Assembly: GCF_002257705.1 (NCBI RefSeq) | Contig: NZ_LSLK01000015.1 | Location: 1-5,961 of the forward strand | Reading direction: 5' to 3' | DNA length: 5,961 nucleotides | Origin: Sporomusa silvacetica DSM 10669 | GTDB lineage: Bacteria; Bacillota; Negativicutes; Sporomusales; Sporomusaceae | In this document: piece after piece, positions 1-5,714 of the stretch | Numbering within the stretch: position 1 is the first letter of the stretch | Layout of the letters: each line of letters begins with the position of its first letter | Notes under the pieces: generated by a model | What the model was told of the DNA's origin: nothing | Seen by the model: the letters and a program-made list of their open reading frames with translations, nothing else | Database searches by the model: none | Made by a program: the position numbers and the translations under genes

Positions 1-116
1 TACCTACGCTTAGTCTTAACGTTACCGCTTCAGACCCAAGGCTGGATACTGGTGACTGGCTAAGTCTTTCCAGGCGGGATTCCCACCCACTATACACCGT
101 GCGCTTCTTGGCGCAC
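1..116 (-). mobile_element. Group II intron, 5' end (truncated by window edge)
   Basis: Read on the - strand from 116 downwards, the sequence begins GTGCGCC, matching the GUGYG 5' boundary of group II introns. The first bases form a small hairpin (GTGCGC at 116-111, loop CAAGAA, GCGCAC at 104-99). Further compact stems follow, such as GGTGGGA with TCCCGCC around 74-88 and GACT/AGTC around 54-66, as expected for domain I. No intron-encoded reverse transcriptase is visible because the element leaves the window on the left. The call rests on the boundary motif, the dense short stems and my recollection of similar Firmicute intron 5' ends. No open reading frame here is convincing. Alternative: the end of another structured mobile element. 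Confidence 0.55.
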
Positions 117-147
117 AGAACCGTCCCCGAACTTCGCCCGAACTTCG
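117..147. repeat. REP-like motif and 11-bp tandem repeat flanking the intron
   Basis: Directly outside the presumed intron boundary lies AGAACCGTCCCCG (117-129). It is followed by two perfect tandem copies of CCCGAACTTCG (126-136 and 137-147). On the - strand this reads as a GGGGACGGTTCT-type motif just upstream of the intron, where the exon-binding sites would lie. A related-looking GGACAAG palindrome occurs at the other end of the window (5555-5571). The presence of the repeat is certain; its role as an insertion target is inference. Confidence 0.5.
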
Positions 148-408
148 CTTTTTGACGATTTTTCGCCGTTTTTAAGTATTGATTTATTTCGATTCTTTTT
201 ATGCATTACTAGTGATACTATATAGACTCTCTTGATAAGGATTTTCATTTTTTTGCCGATAACTATATATGTATCGCCTGCTGCAAACGTGACATATAAT
301 TTCTTGCTATATTAATGAACCAAATCCAAAGAAATAACTGTGAATTCTGTTTTGTCTTTAGCAGGAATCTATTTTGTGTTGTCGAAAAGCACATATTATC
401 CAATTTTT
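148..408. other. AT-rich intergenic stretch, no gene seen
   Basis: This stretch has A/T runs, frequent stops in all frames and no ribosome binding site followed by an open frame. Isolated -10-like hexamers occur (TATAAT at 295-300, TATTAT at 394-399), but none has a convincing -35 at 16-18 bp. TATTAT would place a start near 406, just before the structured block at 409-546, which is suggestive only. It may contain the promoter of the downstream kinase/regulator operon. Confidence 0.4.
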
Positions 409-546
409 TATCCGATGACTAACCCGTTCTAATATTCCCGACCTCTGTAGGTGGGAGTATTACCCCTACGGGCACAGGCGAACAGCTAGACGTTAGGATA
501 ATTCGACTAAGATTCAGATGGGGTTTAACCCCATCTGAATCAAGTC
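409..546 (+). ncRNA. Candidate structured leader RNA or hairpin element
   Basis: Several stems stack in this block. TAATATTCCC (430-439) pairs with GGGAGTATTA (453-462) over 10 bp including one G-U on the + strand. It is extended by ACCT (441-444) with AGGT (449-452) and flanked by CCCGT (423-427) with ACGGG (468-472). CTAA/TTAG and TATC/GATA around 409-422 and 493-500 could close the module. A second very long hairpin follows at 505-546. The block ends about 70 bases before the sensor kinase start, in the right orientation to be its leader. I do not recognise a known riboswitch class. A dispersed repeat or the tail of an upstream transcript are the alternatives. Confidence 0.4.
505..546. repeat. 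Perfect 15-bp inverted repeat (31-bp hairpin)
   Basis: GATTCAGATGGGGTT (511-525) and its exact reverse complement (527-541) are separated by a single T. An outer GACT/AGTC pairing (505-508 with 543-546) extends the stem. Neither strand carries a clear T-run directly after the stem, so it is a poor intrinsic terminator on either strand. It could be a transcript-stabilising or attenuating hairpin in the leader, or a dispersed palindromic element. Confidence 0.8.
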
Positions 547-618
547 TCATTTATCTGATAACACCGCTAACCTGCAGTAGTATATACAATACATTGCAGC
601 AACAAAGGATGAACTTTC

Positions 619-2334
619 GTGTCAGTAATAACGCATCAGCCGATTATAAATGAATGGTTTTATCTTTTAGCCATTGCGGCTTTAATAGGTTTGGCAACCT
701 ATATCTGGCAGTTTCGCAGCATGCCGGGTGCCAAGAAACAGGCATATATTCAGGTGGCTAAGGCTGGCTGGCTTTTTTGCTTAATCATGATTGGCGATGT
801 TGCCGATGTACCTGATAAGCTGCTTTGGGCAGCGCTTGTGTTAATACCAAGCATGCTTTCGGCCTTTTTTGGGTTTGAATTTGTTTTGGAGATTAGTAAA
901 CAGCAAAATAAAATAGTACCTGGGGTGCGCTATATCCTCACGATGATAGTGGCCTGCCTGGTTTTTGGAATGCTGTCAAATTCCTGGCATGGGCTGTTTG
1001 TTCAAACCGGCTGGCTGGAAGGCTCGACATTGAAAGTAGTTGCCGGGCCGGGGCGCACAGTCATGATAACCATCAACTATTTATTTGTCGCGTTGGCAAC
1101 AGCATTAAGTATACGCTGGATACTCGTGTCAGACGGCTTGCGCCGGAAACAGGCGTGGTGGTTTACCCTGGCGTCCTTATTTTCTCCCATTGTCACTGTG
1201 TTGAGCTTGATTCCGGCATTTCGCGACATGGCACCGCTGCCGGTGGGCTTTCTATTAACAGGCATATTTATATCTTGGGGTTTTTACCGGTGGCATTTAT
1301 ACAATACTCTTTCCCTGGCACAGGAAACCGCTGTTAGAAACATGGTTGAAGGCCTGCTTGTTGTTGATGAGGAGGGCTTTATTGTTGACATGAATGATGC
1401 GGCGCGAACAATATGTGCCGGTTTGTCTGTTGCTGTCGACAGAAGTTGTGCGGAATTTGCCGCCGCCTGGCCCGAACTGGCTCAAGCAGTCAACACTGCC
1501 GGACAGCAAGCAGTTGAAGTAGTTAAAAATTCAGTGGAAGAAACCCGCTATTATCAGCTTACCGTGACCGGTTTGCAATCAAGCGGGTATTGCCTTGGCA
1601 AGATACTTGTGCTTAAAGATATTACGCAGCAAAAACAAGATCAGGCCACAATGCTTGATCAGCAAAAAGCCTTGTCCATTCTTACTGAACGCAACCGCCT
1701 GAGCCGGGAGATCCATGATACCCAGGGGCAATTTCCCGGTTATGCAAAAGCACAAACCCAGGCAATCGCCTTATTATTAAAGCAAAATCGATTAGCGGAA
1801 GCGTTGGCACAGCTGGAGCAGCTCAAGTATGCTGCCGATGCCGCCTTTATTGATGCGCGTGAATCCATTACCAGCTTAAAGACAGTAGCTGAGACAGACT
1901 TTTTTCAAAGCCTGCAGCTATGGCTGCTGCAATTTCAAAAAATCTCCGGTATTGCAGTAACCTATACCGGCCCTGAGGCTATTCCCAGCCGTTGGGTTTT
2001 GGCGGCAGCAGAGGTGCAGTTGCTGCGAATGATTCAGGAGGCCCTGACAAATGCCCGCAAACATTCGGGAGCCGGTAGCATAGAAGTTATGTTTACTTTC
2101 GATGACGCTAGGGTGAAGGTTACTATTGCCGACAATGGTCAGGGGTTTGACCAACAAACCAGTCAAAACCAACCTATTACCTTCGGCCTAACTATTCTTA
2201 AAGAAAGGGCAACTGAAATCGCCGGTGTTTGCTCAGTAGAATCCATTCCGGGACAGGGTACGGTTGTAACTGTTGAAGTACCGCTTGTGGCAACCGACAT
2301 GGCGGCAGGGATTCAGGAAGGGGAGTTATCATGA
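619..2334 (+). CDS. Sensor histidine kinase, 7TM-PAS-HisKA_3-HATPase
   Basis: This 571-residue membrane sensor kinase should autophosphorylate and pass phosphate to the response regulator encoded next to it. About seven hydrophobic segments fill residues 14-225 (roughly 14-30, 48-60, 67-90, 105-123, 147-169, 179-200, 207-224), like the 7TM N-terminal region of Firmicute kinases. A PAS-like domain spans about 236-335. The HisKA_3 dimerisation helix carries ERNRLSREIHDTQGQ, with H366 as phospho-acceptor. The HATPase has an N-box EALTNARKHS (E474, N478), a G1 box DNGQGFD (505-511), FGLTILKERA (522-531) and PGQGT (544-548), so it looks catalytically intact. The start is GTG, with AAAGGA (604-609) nine bases upstream. 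The stop overlaps the regulator start as ATGA, which implies translational coupling. The ligand is unknown; the 7TM-plus-PAS arrangement suggests a membrane-derived or cytosolic small-molecule signal. Confidence 0.93.
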   Translation: MSVITHQPIINEWFYLLAIAALIGLATYIWQFRSMPGAKKQAYIQVAKAGWLFCLIMIGDVADVPDKLLWAALVLIPSMLSAFFGFEFVLEISKQQNKIVPGVRYILTMIVACLVFGMLSNSWHGLFVQTGWLEGSTLKVVAGPGRTVMITINYLFVALATALSIRWILVSDGLRRKQAWWFTLASLFSPIVTVLSLIPAFRDMAPLPVGFLLTGIFISWGFYRWHLYNTLSLAQETAVRNMVEGLLVVDEEGFIVDMNDAARTICAGLSVAVDRSCAEFAAAWPELAQAVNTAGQQAVEVVKNSVEETRYYQLTVTGLQSSGYCLGKILVLKDITQQKQDQATMLDQQKALSILTERNRLSREIHDTQGQFPGYAKAQTQAIALLLKQNRLAEALAQLEQLKYAADAAFIDARESITSLKTVAETDFFQSLQLWLLQFQKISGIAVTYTGPEAIPSRWVLAAAEVQLLRMIQEALTNARKHSGAGSIEVMFTFDDARVKVTIADNGQGFDQQTSQNQPITFGLTILKERATEIAGVCSVESIPGQGTVVTVEVPLVATDMAAGIQEGELS

Positions 2335-2993
2335 GAGTATTGCTTGCTGATGACCACCTTTTGTTTACCGGTGGCTTAAAGAATCTGCTCGAAGCAGGCG
2401 GAGTTACCGTAGTGGATTTAGTCAGGGACGGTGCGACGGCGGTGGCTGCCGTGCGAAAATATCTGCCTGATGTTGTTTTGATGGATATTCAGATGCCGGG
2501 TTGTGACGGTCTGACGGCAACTCGCCTGATTAAAGCTGAATTTCCCCAGACTAAAATCGTAATTTTGACAATGAATGATGACGATCAGCTGTTGCTGGAG
2601 GCCATAAAAAACGGTGCATCGGGTTATCTGCTCAAAAACCTGGAGGCCGAATCCTTTTTGGAACTACTAGCCGGGTTGGCTGAGGGCGAAACGGTTTTTT
2701 CACCCGGACTGGCTGAACGGCTGCTGCCGATATTTATTGCAGAGCAGGGTGAAGAACATGCGCGGCAGGCAACTGACGGGGATACCGCCAAACCATTGAC
2801 TGCGCGTCAGGAACAGGTATTAACCTATGTTGCCCAGGGACGGACATATAAACAAGTTGCTGAATTGCTTCGAGTCAGTGAACGGACAATAAAATTTCAC
2901 ATGAATGAAATCTTGGCGAGACTGCATCTGGACAATAAAGTGCAGGCCATAGCGTATGCCCTCCAGGCTAATTTAACAGAGTCCGACACCTAA
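2331..2993 (+). CDS. NarL/LuxR-family response regulator
   Basis: This 220-residue DNA-binding regulator is the cognate partner of the upstream kinase. The receiver domain (about 1-118) has the acidic pair D7/D8, phospho-acceptor D52 in the MDIQMPG loop, switch residue T80 and K102, so all phosphorylation residues are present. A linker of about 35 residues leads to a LuxR-type helix-turn-helix (about 154-212) with LTARQEQVL, the recognition helix around VSERTIKFHMNEILARL, and the usual ending. The length is typical for the family. The start ATG overlaps the kinase stop by four bases, and a strong GGAAGGGGAG lies at 2316-2326. The gene is followed by an intrinsic terminator. Its targets are not shown by the sequence; the paired palindromes before the convergent autotransporter are candidates. 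Confidence 0.95.
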   Translation: MRVLLADDHLLFTGGLKNLLEAGGVTVVDLVRDGATAVAAVRKYLPDVVLMDIQMPGCDGLTATRLIKAEFPQTKIVILTMNDDDQLLLEAIKNGASGYLLKNLEAESFLELLAGLAEGETVFSPGLAERLLPIFIAEQGEEHARQATDGDTAKPLTARQEQVLTYVAQGRTYKQVAELLRVSERTIKFHMNEILARLHLDNKVQAIAYALQANLTESDT

Positions 2994-3005
2994 CTAGTGT
3001 ATAGC

Positions 3006-3058
3006 AATCCCCTAACCAGACAGGTGATTATTTCGCTCTATGATTAGGGGATTTTTTT
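3006..3058 (+). terminator. Intrinsic terminator of the kinase/regulator operon
   Basis: AATCCCCTAA (3006-3015) pairs perfectly with TTAGGGGATT (3044-3053) across a 28-base loop, followed by a run of T to 3058. It sits 13 bases after the regulator stop. The T-run is on the + strand only. Reading from the - strand (the end of the convergent autotransporter) the same stem lacks a T-tract, so it would be a weak terminator in that direction. The loop is unusually long. Confidence 0.88.
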
Positions 3059-3109
3059 CTGTATTTTGCTGATAGTTTTTTGTTATAGTTGCTTTGGCCT
3101 TATATGACC

Positions 3110-3976
3110 CTAGAAGCTCCAACGACAGCCTGCGTTGACCTGCCAGTTGCTGCGGACATCACCGCCGAAGAGTTTTTCCACATTGAAGTAGCCATTGCTG
3201 TGATCGCTGAGCTTGGCGGTCATTCCCAGGATAAATTCATACCAGGTACCGCCCATATCCTGGCTGTAGGCAAGTGTATCGGCCTGGATATTTTCTTTGC
3301 CGTTAAACTCATGCAGCACTGACAAAGACGAATACAAGTGATTGCCGTTGGTTAGCTGTTTGCCAATGCCCAGACCCAGGCGGCCGGTTAGGGAATTAAT
3401 ACCATTTTGGCTGACATTCATACCTGAACTTGTGGTGTAATCTACACCGTTGATATGGGCGTAGGTCAATTCGCCCTGCGGCTCCAGATACCAGCCGTTT
3501 TTCAGCTGTTGGCGGTAGCCGTATTCAGCAGATAAGCTGCTTGTCCAGGTCTTGTAATCGGCAGTCGAGTAGTTGTCGCTGAGGTCGGTCACATGATAGT
3601 CGTTGGTTAACCGTCCGTGCTTGGCGATAATATCGTAATAATGGCCGTCCTTGCCGATCCAGGTTTTGTACAAGGCAACATCAAAGGCCTTGCTATCGCC
3701 GCTGCCCCGGGTAAAGCTGTTGTCGGCGGTGGTATAGCTGAGCGCACCGCCGGTGTAGATTTTGCCGTCACTGACCTGTTTGCCGGTGTCATAGCCTAGC
3801 TGTATGCCCTTATAATCTGATTCCACTTCACTGTACTTGGTATTGCTGACATTGCCGGTATAGAGCCTTGTCCAGACACCTTCCTTAGTGTCAGGCACTG
3901 TTCTAAGATCGCCAAGGCGTTTTCTGAGGTGGTTGACACTTGTCTGGATCAGCAATACCAAAGCCGCTGGCAGCAC
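3110..3976 (-). CDS. Autotransporter beta-barrel domain (C-terminal fragment)
   Basis: This is the outer-membrane translocator of the broken autotransporter. The open frame reads 288 residues from an internal ATG that is probably not a true start. Residues about 14-25 (NHLRKRLGDLR) resemble the helix that precedes autotransporter barrels, and EGVWTRLYTGN (32-42) looks like the first strand. Alternating amphipathic strands follow, including YKTWTSSLSAEYGYRQQL and EPQGELTYAHI (165-175). The protein ends with LFGGDVRSNWQVNAGCRWSF, where the terminal phenylalanine is the usual signal for BAM-dependent insertion. The barrel itself is intact, at about 255 residues, typical for the family. No ribosome binding site supports separate translation. 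It is convergent with the two-component operon, with about 50 bases between its stop and the operon terminator. Confidence 0.88.
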   Translation of the reverse strand: MLPAALVLLIQTSVNHLRKRLGDLRTVPDTKEGVWTRLYTGNVSNTKYSEVESDYKGIQLGYDTGKQVSDGKIYTGGALSYTTADNSFTRGSGDSKAFDVALYKTWIGKDGHYYDIIAKHGRLTNDYHVTDLSDNYSTADYKTWTSSLSAEYGYRQQLKNGWYLEPQGELTYAHINGVDYTTSSGMNVSQNGINSLTGRLGLGIGKQLTNGNHLYSSLSVLHEFNGKENIQADTLAYSQDMGGTWYEFILGMTAKLSDHSNGYFNVEKLFGGDVRSNWQVNAGCRWSF

Positions 3977-5210
3977 TGGCAGCGGCTTTGGTATTGCTGC
4001 TGACGCCGAGATTTAAGCCGGTGATAGTTGAACCTGTGAATTCTGGAATATAGGAGTAGGCGTTATATTCGCTTAACGCTCCGCTTAAGGAAACGCCGGC
4101 GGCGGCGGTGACAGGTGTATAACTGCTGGCTGAGGTCACCGCATGGTAGCCCAGACCTGACATCGTTTTCATGATGGGGTCATACGCAATAGCCACCTTT
4201 ATGGCCGGAGTGCTGGCTGCGGAGGTAATTGTAACAGTATCACCGGTATCGTTAGTGAGGTCAGTATTAATTTTAACCGTGCCGCCGCTGCCGCTTAAAC
4301 TGCCGATAGTCAGCGTCCGGTAAGAAGTCCTGGTGGTATTATCCCAGGTCAGGTTGATAATGCCGCCGTCAAGAATGAGGGATTTGATGTAGTCGCTGGT
4401 TGAGGTGTACAAGGAGTAGTTGGTGTAGCCTGCATTCTCCGAGTTTTGTGTGCCGTTGCTATTATCGTAGACCGGCTGCCAGACTGCGCCGTTAGCCAGG
4501 GTCAAATTGACTGTGCCGGTGCTGTCGGTCAGTACATTACCGCGCAGGTAGGAACTGCTGTTGTTAAGCGTCAGGGAGATAGTTGCAGCGTTAAAGGCTG
4601 CAACATCGCCGGTGAGACGGACAATATGGGAACCGGACTGGTTGATGTTGATGGTGCTATTATTAACGTACAGCGCGTAGGCATAGGCGTCAGCGGCAGT
4701 GCCGTTTGCCGTGCCGGCCTTGGCGGTGGCGATAATAATGGCATTGCCATCAAGAGTAACGGTTGAACTATCGTCAGCCCGTATTCCACACGCAGTCGCA
4801 CCCGAAGAAGCAGCAGAACCGCCAGTTGCTGTAGCAGTGATAGTGGCATTGCCGTTGGTTGTTATGGTTGAATTATTTTCATATATCCCAATCGCCGTTG
4901 CAGCCGCATCTGAAGCAGCAGTGCCGCCAGTTGCTGTAGCAGTGATAGTGGCATTGCCATCGATTGTTAGGGTTGAATTATCTCCTGTTATCCCATAGGC
5001 AAACGCAGACGCACTTGCAGCCGAAGTAATGCCGCCGGTTGCTATAGCCGTTATCGGCAGGTAGCTGCCTGCCAGGTTTTGTACAGTTATTCCAGAGTAG
5101 CCGTTATTGTAAAGTCCATAAGCCAGTGCGGTGGCATTCCCGCTTGTTGACCATTGGCTATTATCCGCTATTCCGGTAATACTTGGGCGGTGATTGACGT
5201 ATAAGTGCCG
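3903..5210 (-). CDS. Autotransporter passenger region (middle fragment, no own start)
   Basis: This frame is open for 435 codons between a TGA at 5213-5211 and TAG at 3905-3903. By my reading it contains no ATG, GTG or TTG until a TTG at 4505, so a start-based gene caller would see only 4505-3903 (200 residues). The product is rich in Ala, Thr, Ser, Gly and Asn, with repeats built on NNSTxTxxGNATITATATGG, suggestive of a beta-helical surface adhesin stalk. The repeats are followed by a non-repetitive section (for example LTLANGAVWQPVYDN and SLILDGGIINLTWDN) typical of the region before the barrel. The last 14 residues (DPDKCQPPQKTPWRS) look out of frame. It is exported passenger sequence by position; its binding target cannot be told. 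Confidence 0.75.
   Translation of the reverse strand, partial: RHLYVNHRPSITGIADNSQWSTSGNATALAYGLYNNGYSGITVQNLAGSYLPITAIATGGITSAASASAFAYGITGDNSTLTIDGNATITATATGGTAASDAAATAIGIYENNSTITTNGNATITATATGGSAASSGATACGIRADDSSTVTLDGNAIIIATAKAGTANGTAADAYAYALYVNNSTININQSGSHIVRLTGDVAAFNAATISLTLNNSSSYLRGNVLTDSTGTVNLTLANGAVWQPVYDNSNGTQNSENAGYTNYSLYTSTSDYIKSLILDGGIINLTWDNTTRTSYRTLTIGSLSGSGGTVKINTDLTNDTGDTVTITSAASTPAIKVAIAYDPIMKTMSGLGYHAVTSASSYTPVTAAAGVSLSGALSEYNAYSYIPEFTGSTITGLNLGVSSNTKAAASAASGFGIADPDKCQPPQKTPWRS
3950..3999. repeat. Perfect 20-bp inverted repeat inside the passenger/barrel junction
   Basis: Positions 3950-3969 and 3980-3999 are exact reverse complements with a 10-base spacer. On the - strand the hairpin codes for SNTKAAASAASGFGIAD-type linker sequence. 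Its barrel-proximal end (3950) is three bases from the GG (3946-3947) where removing one base would rejoin passenger and barrel. Both the inverted repeat and the frame change are directly visible; a causal link is inference. Confidence 0.9.
4644..5069 (-). repeat. Tandem 105-111-bp coding repeats in the passenger
   Basis: There are about four units: 5069-4959 (111 bp, diverged, 37 residues), 4958-4854, 4853-4749 and 4748-4644 (105 bp, 35 residues each). Units two and three begin with 35 identical bases (4924-4958 and 4819-4853), coding for GNATITATATGG. The fourth has drifted to GNAIIIATAKAG. Each unit continues through an Ala/Ser-rich stretch to a GIxxxxSTxT strand. The unit length is a multiple of three, so gain or loss of units keeps the frame. 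Confidence 0.85.
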
Positions 5211-5374
5211 TCAACCGTATAACCATAAGCCCGACTGGTAGTTGCAGTTTTGGTGTCAGACGCGTTGCCGATATCTGTCTCTGCCGCATAGGCGGATGCG
5301 GCACAGGTCATGCCAAGACAAAGGCCCAGAATAATTTTTTGGGCTAACTGTTTTTTTCGCAATAGTTTGAGCAT
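5168..5374 (-). CDS. Autotransporter signal peptide and N-terminal fragment
   Basis: This 68-residue open frame starts with a classic Sec signal peptide. It has a positively charged start (MLKLLRKKQLAQK), a hydrophobic core IILGLCLGMTCAASA, and AYA-AE as a likely signal peptidase I site after residue 30. The mature part (TDIGNASDTKTATTSRAYGYTVDGTYTSITAQ) has the same composition as the passenger, then hits TAG after VLPE. The frame that continues the passenger begins one base out. The start is well supported by AGGAGG at 5386-5381, six bases upstream. As it stands, translation would yield only a short secreted peptide. Confidence 0.8.
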   Translation of the reverse strand: MLKLLRKKQLAQKIILGLCLGMTCAASAYAAETDIGNASDTKTATTSRAYGYTVDGTYTSITAQVLPE

Positions 5375-5377
5375 GAT

Positions 5378-5391
5378 ATACCTCCTGGTAT
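5378..5391 (-). promoter_or_regulatory. Small hairpin over the autotransporter ribosome binding site
   Basis: On the - strand ATACC-AGGA-GGTAT forms a 5-bp stem with a four-base loop. The Shine-Dalgarno AGGAGG is split between loop and 3' arm, so the fold would partly mask it. Upstream in the leader, CGCCAA (5401-5406) and TTGGCG (5420-5425) could form another stem. The pairing is visible; a regulatory effect is inference. Confidence 0.35.
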
Positions 5392-5443
5392 TTCGGAATA
5401 CGCCAAATACTTGCGTCGCTTGGCGATGAATACTGATATGTAC

Positions 5444-5472
5444 ATTTTAGCAAAGTTAGAAAAAAATACTAC
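5444..5472 (-). promoter_or_regulatory. Putative autotransporter promoter (good -10, no -35)
   Basis: On the - strand TAAAAT (5449-5444) is a five-of-six match to the sigma-A -10 box. The hexamer 17 bases upstream (GTAGTA, 5472-5467) does not resemble TTGACA, and the spacer contains a run of seven T. A start near 5437 would give a leader of about 62 bases. A weak -35 next to palindromic sites suggests dependence on an activator. Confidence 0.45.
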
Positions 5473-5487
5473 TGTACTAAAGTACAG
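5472..5487. promoter_or_regulatory. Operator-like palindrome, proximal site
   Basis: CTGTACTAAAGTACAG has two perfect 7-bp arms around AA. Its centre (5479.5) is about 42 bases upstream of the predicted autotransporter start, the usual place for an activator that touches RNA polymerase at the -35. It shares the GTACTwwAGTAC core with a second site 33 bp away. Which protein binds is unknown; a NarL-type regulator is plausible. Confidence 0.55.
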
Positions 5488-5504
5488 GTAAGGAGGGTGA
5501 GGAC

Positions 5505-5520
5505 CGGTACTTTAGTACGG
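5505..5520. promoter_or_regulatory. Operator-like palindrome, distal site
   Basis: GTACTTTAGTAC (5507-5518) is the exact reverse complement of the proximal core. The direct comparison also extends downstream (AGTACAGGTAAG at 5482-5493 against AGTACGGGTAAG at 5515-5526). The core-to-core spacing is 33 bp, close to three helical turns, so both sites face the same side of DNA. It is centred about 75 bases upstream of the predicted start. Confidence 0.55.
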
Positions 5521-5554
5521 GTAAGAAATTTTTACAGGGTGAATTGGGTTTGGA

Positions 5555-5571
5555 GGACAAGGAACTTGTCC
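5555..5571. repeat. REP-like small palindrome
   Basis: GGACAAG-GAA-CTTGTCC is a perfect 7-bp inverted repeat. A second pairing, GACAAGG (5556-5562) with CCTTGTC (5572-5578), competes with it. Short palindromes of this GGGGAC/TTC kind are common dispersed repeats in Firmicutes; no transposase is present in the window to tie it to. Confidence 0.5.
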
Positions 5572-5640
5572 CCTTGTCTATGTTTAAGTTTTGGGAGTTG
5601 AGGAAGCCTTATAAAATAGGAGGAGTCAAGTACAAAACCC

Positions 5641-5714
5641 GGCACAGACAACCGTCATACAACGCTTCGCCGCTGGCGCTTAATCTCCGCTTATGCATAA
5701 CGGTTGCCTGTGCC
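5641..5714 (-). ncRNA. Stable 21-bp stem-loop, candidate structured RNA or mobile-element end
   Basis: Positions 5641-5661 pair with 5694-5714. On the + strand three positions are A-C mismatches. On the - strand the same three become G-U wobbles, giving 21 uninterrupted pairs. The roughly 32-base loop contains a further CGCC-AGC-GGCG hairpin. This asymmetry favours an RNA, or a single-strand DNA hairpin, from the - strand. No known RNA family or insertion-sequence end is recognised with confidence. Confidence 0.45.

Larger units (their letters stand above)
3110..5374 (-). pseudogene. Autotransporter adhesin locus broken by two frameshifts
   Basis: The locus spans exactly 755 codons' worth of DNA. 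It encodes a signal peptide, a repeat-rich passenger and a C-terminal translocator barrel, i.e. a type V (autotransporter) surface protein exported by Sec and inserted in an outer membrane. The signal-peptide frame runs into TAG at 5170-5168. The passenger frame is open from 5210 to 3903, and the barrel frame resumes before 3947 and ends at 3110. Going from first to second frame needs a -1 shift; second to third needs +1. They compensate, so signal peptide and barrel share a frame. No long homopolymer or slippery heptamer is obvious at either point, so programmed frameshifting is not supported. Loss of function, an off-state allele or base-calling errors remain possible. AGGAGG (5386-5381) lies six bases before the ATG. 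Confidence 0.8.

Noticed and set aside
463..500. Known riboswitch (ZTP-like GGCGAACA, c-di-GMP-like GCACAGG)
   Set aside because: Only short fragments match; the required conserved core and pseudoknot partners are not seen.
558..590. Possible promoter ATAACA / TATATA (17-bp spacing) just before the kinase
   Set aside because: Both hexamers match the consensus at only four of six positions in AT-rich DNA; too weak to list as a feature.
4446..4998. + strand open frames rich in Ala and Val opposite the passenger
   Set aside because: They are mirror images of the repetitive passenger codons; their repeats follow those of the - strand gene.
5472..5526. Invertible promoter flanked by inverted repeats (phase switch)
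   Set aside because: The two sites are reverse complements but each is itself a palindrome, only about 20 bp lies between them, and no recombinase gene is present; paired operators are simpler.
5641..5714. Integron attC site
   Set aside because: It lacks convincing paired RYYYAAC/GTTRRRY boxes and there is no integrase or cassette array; the stem is uninterrupted rather than having attC spacing.
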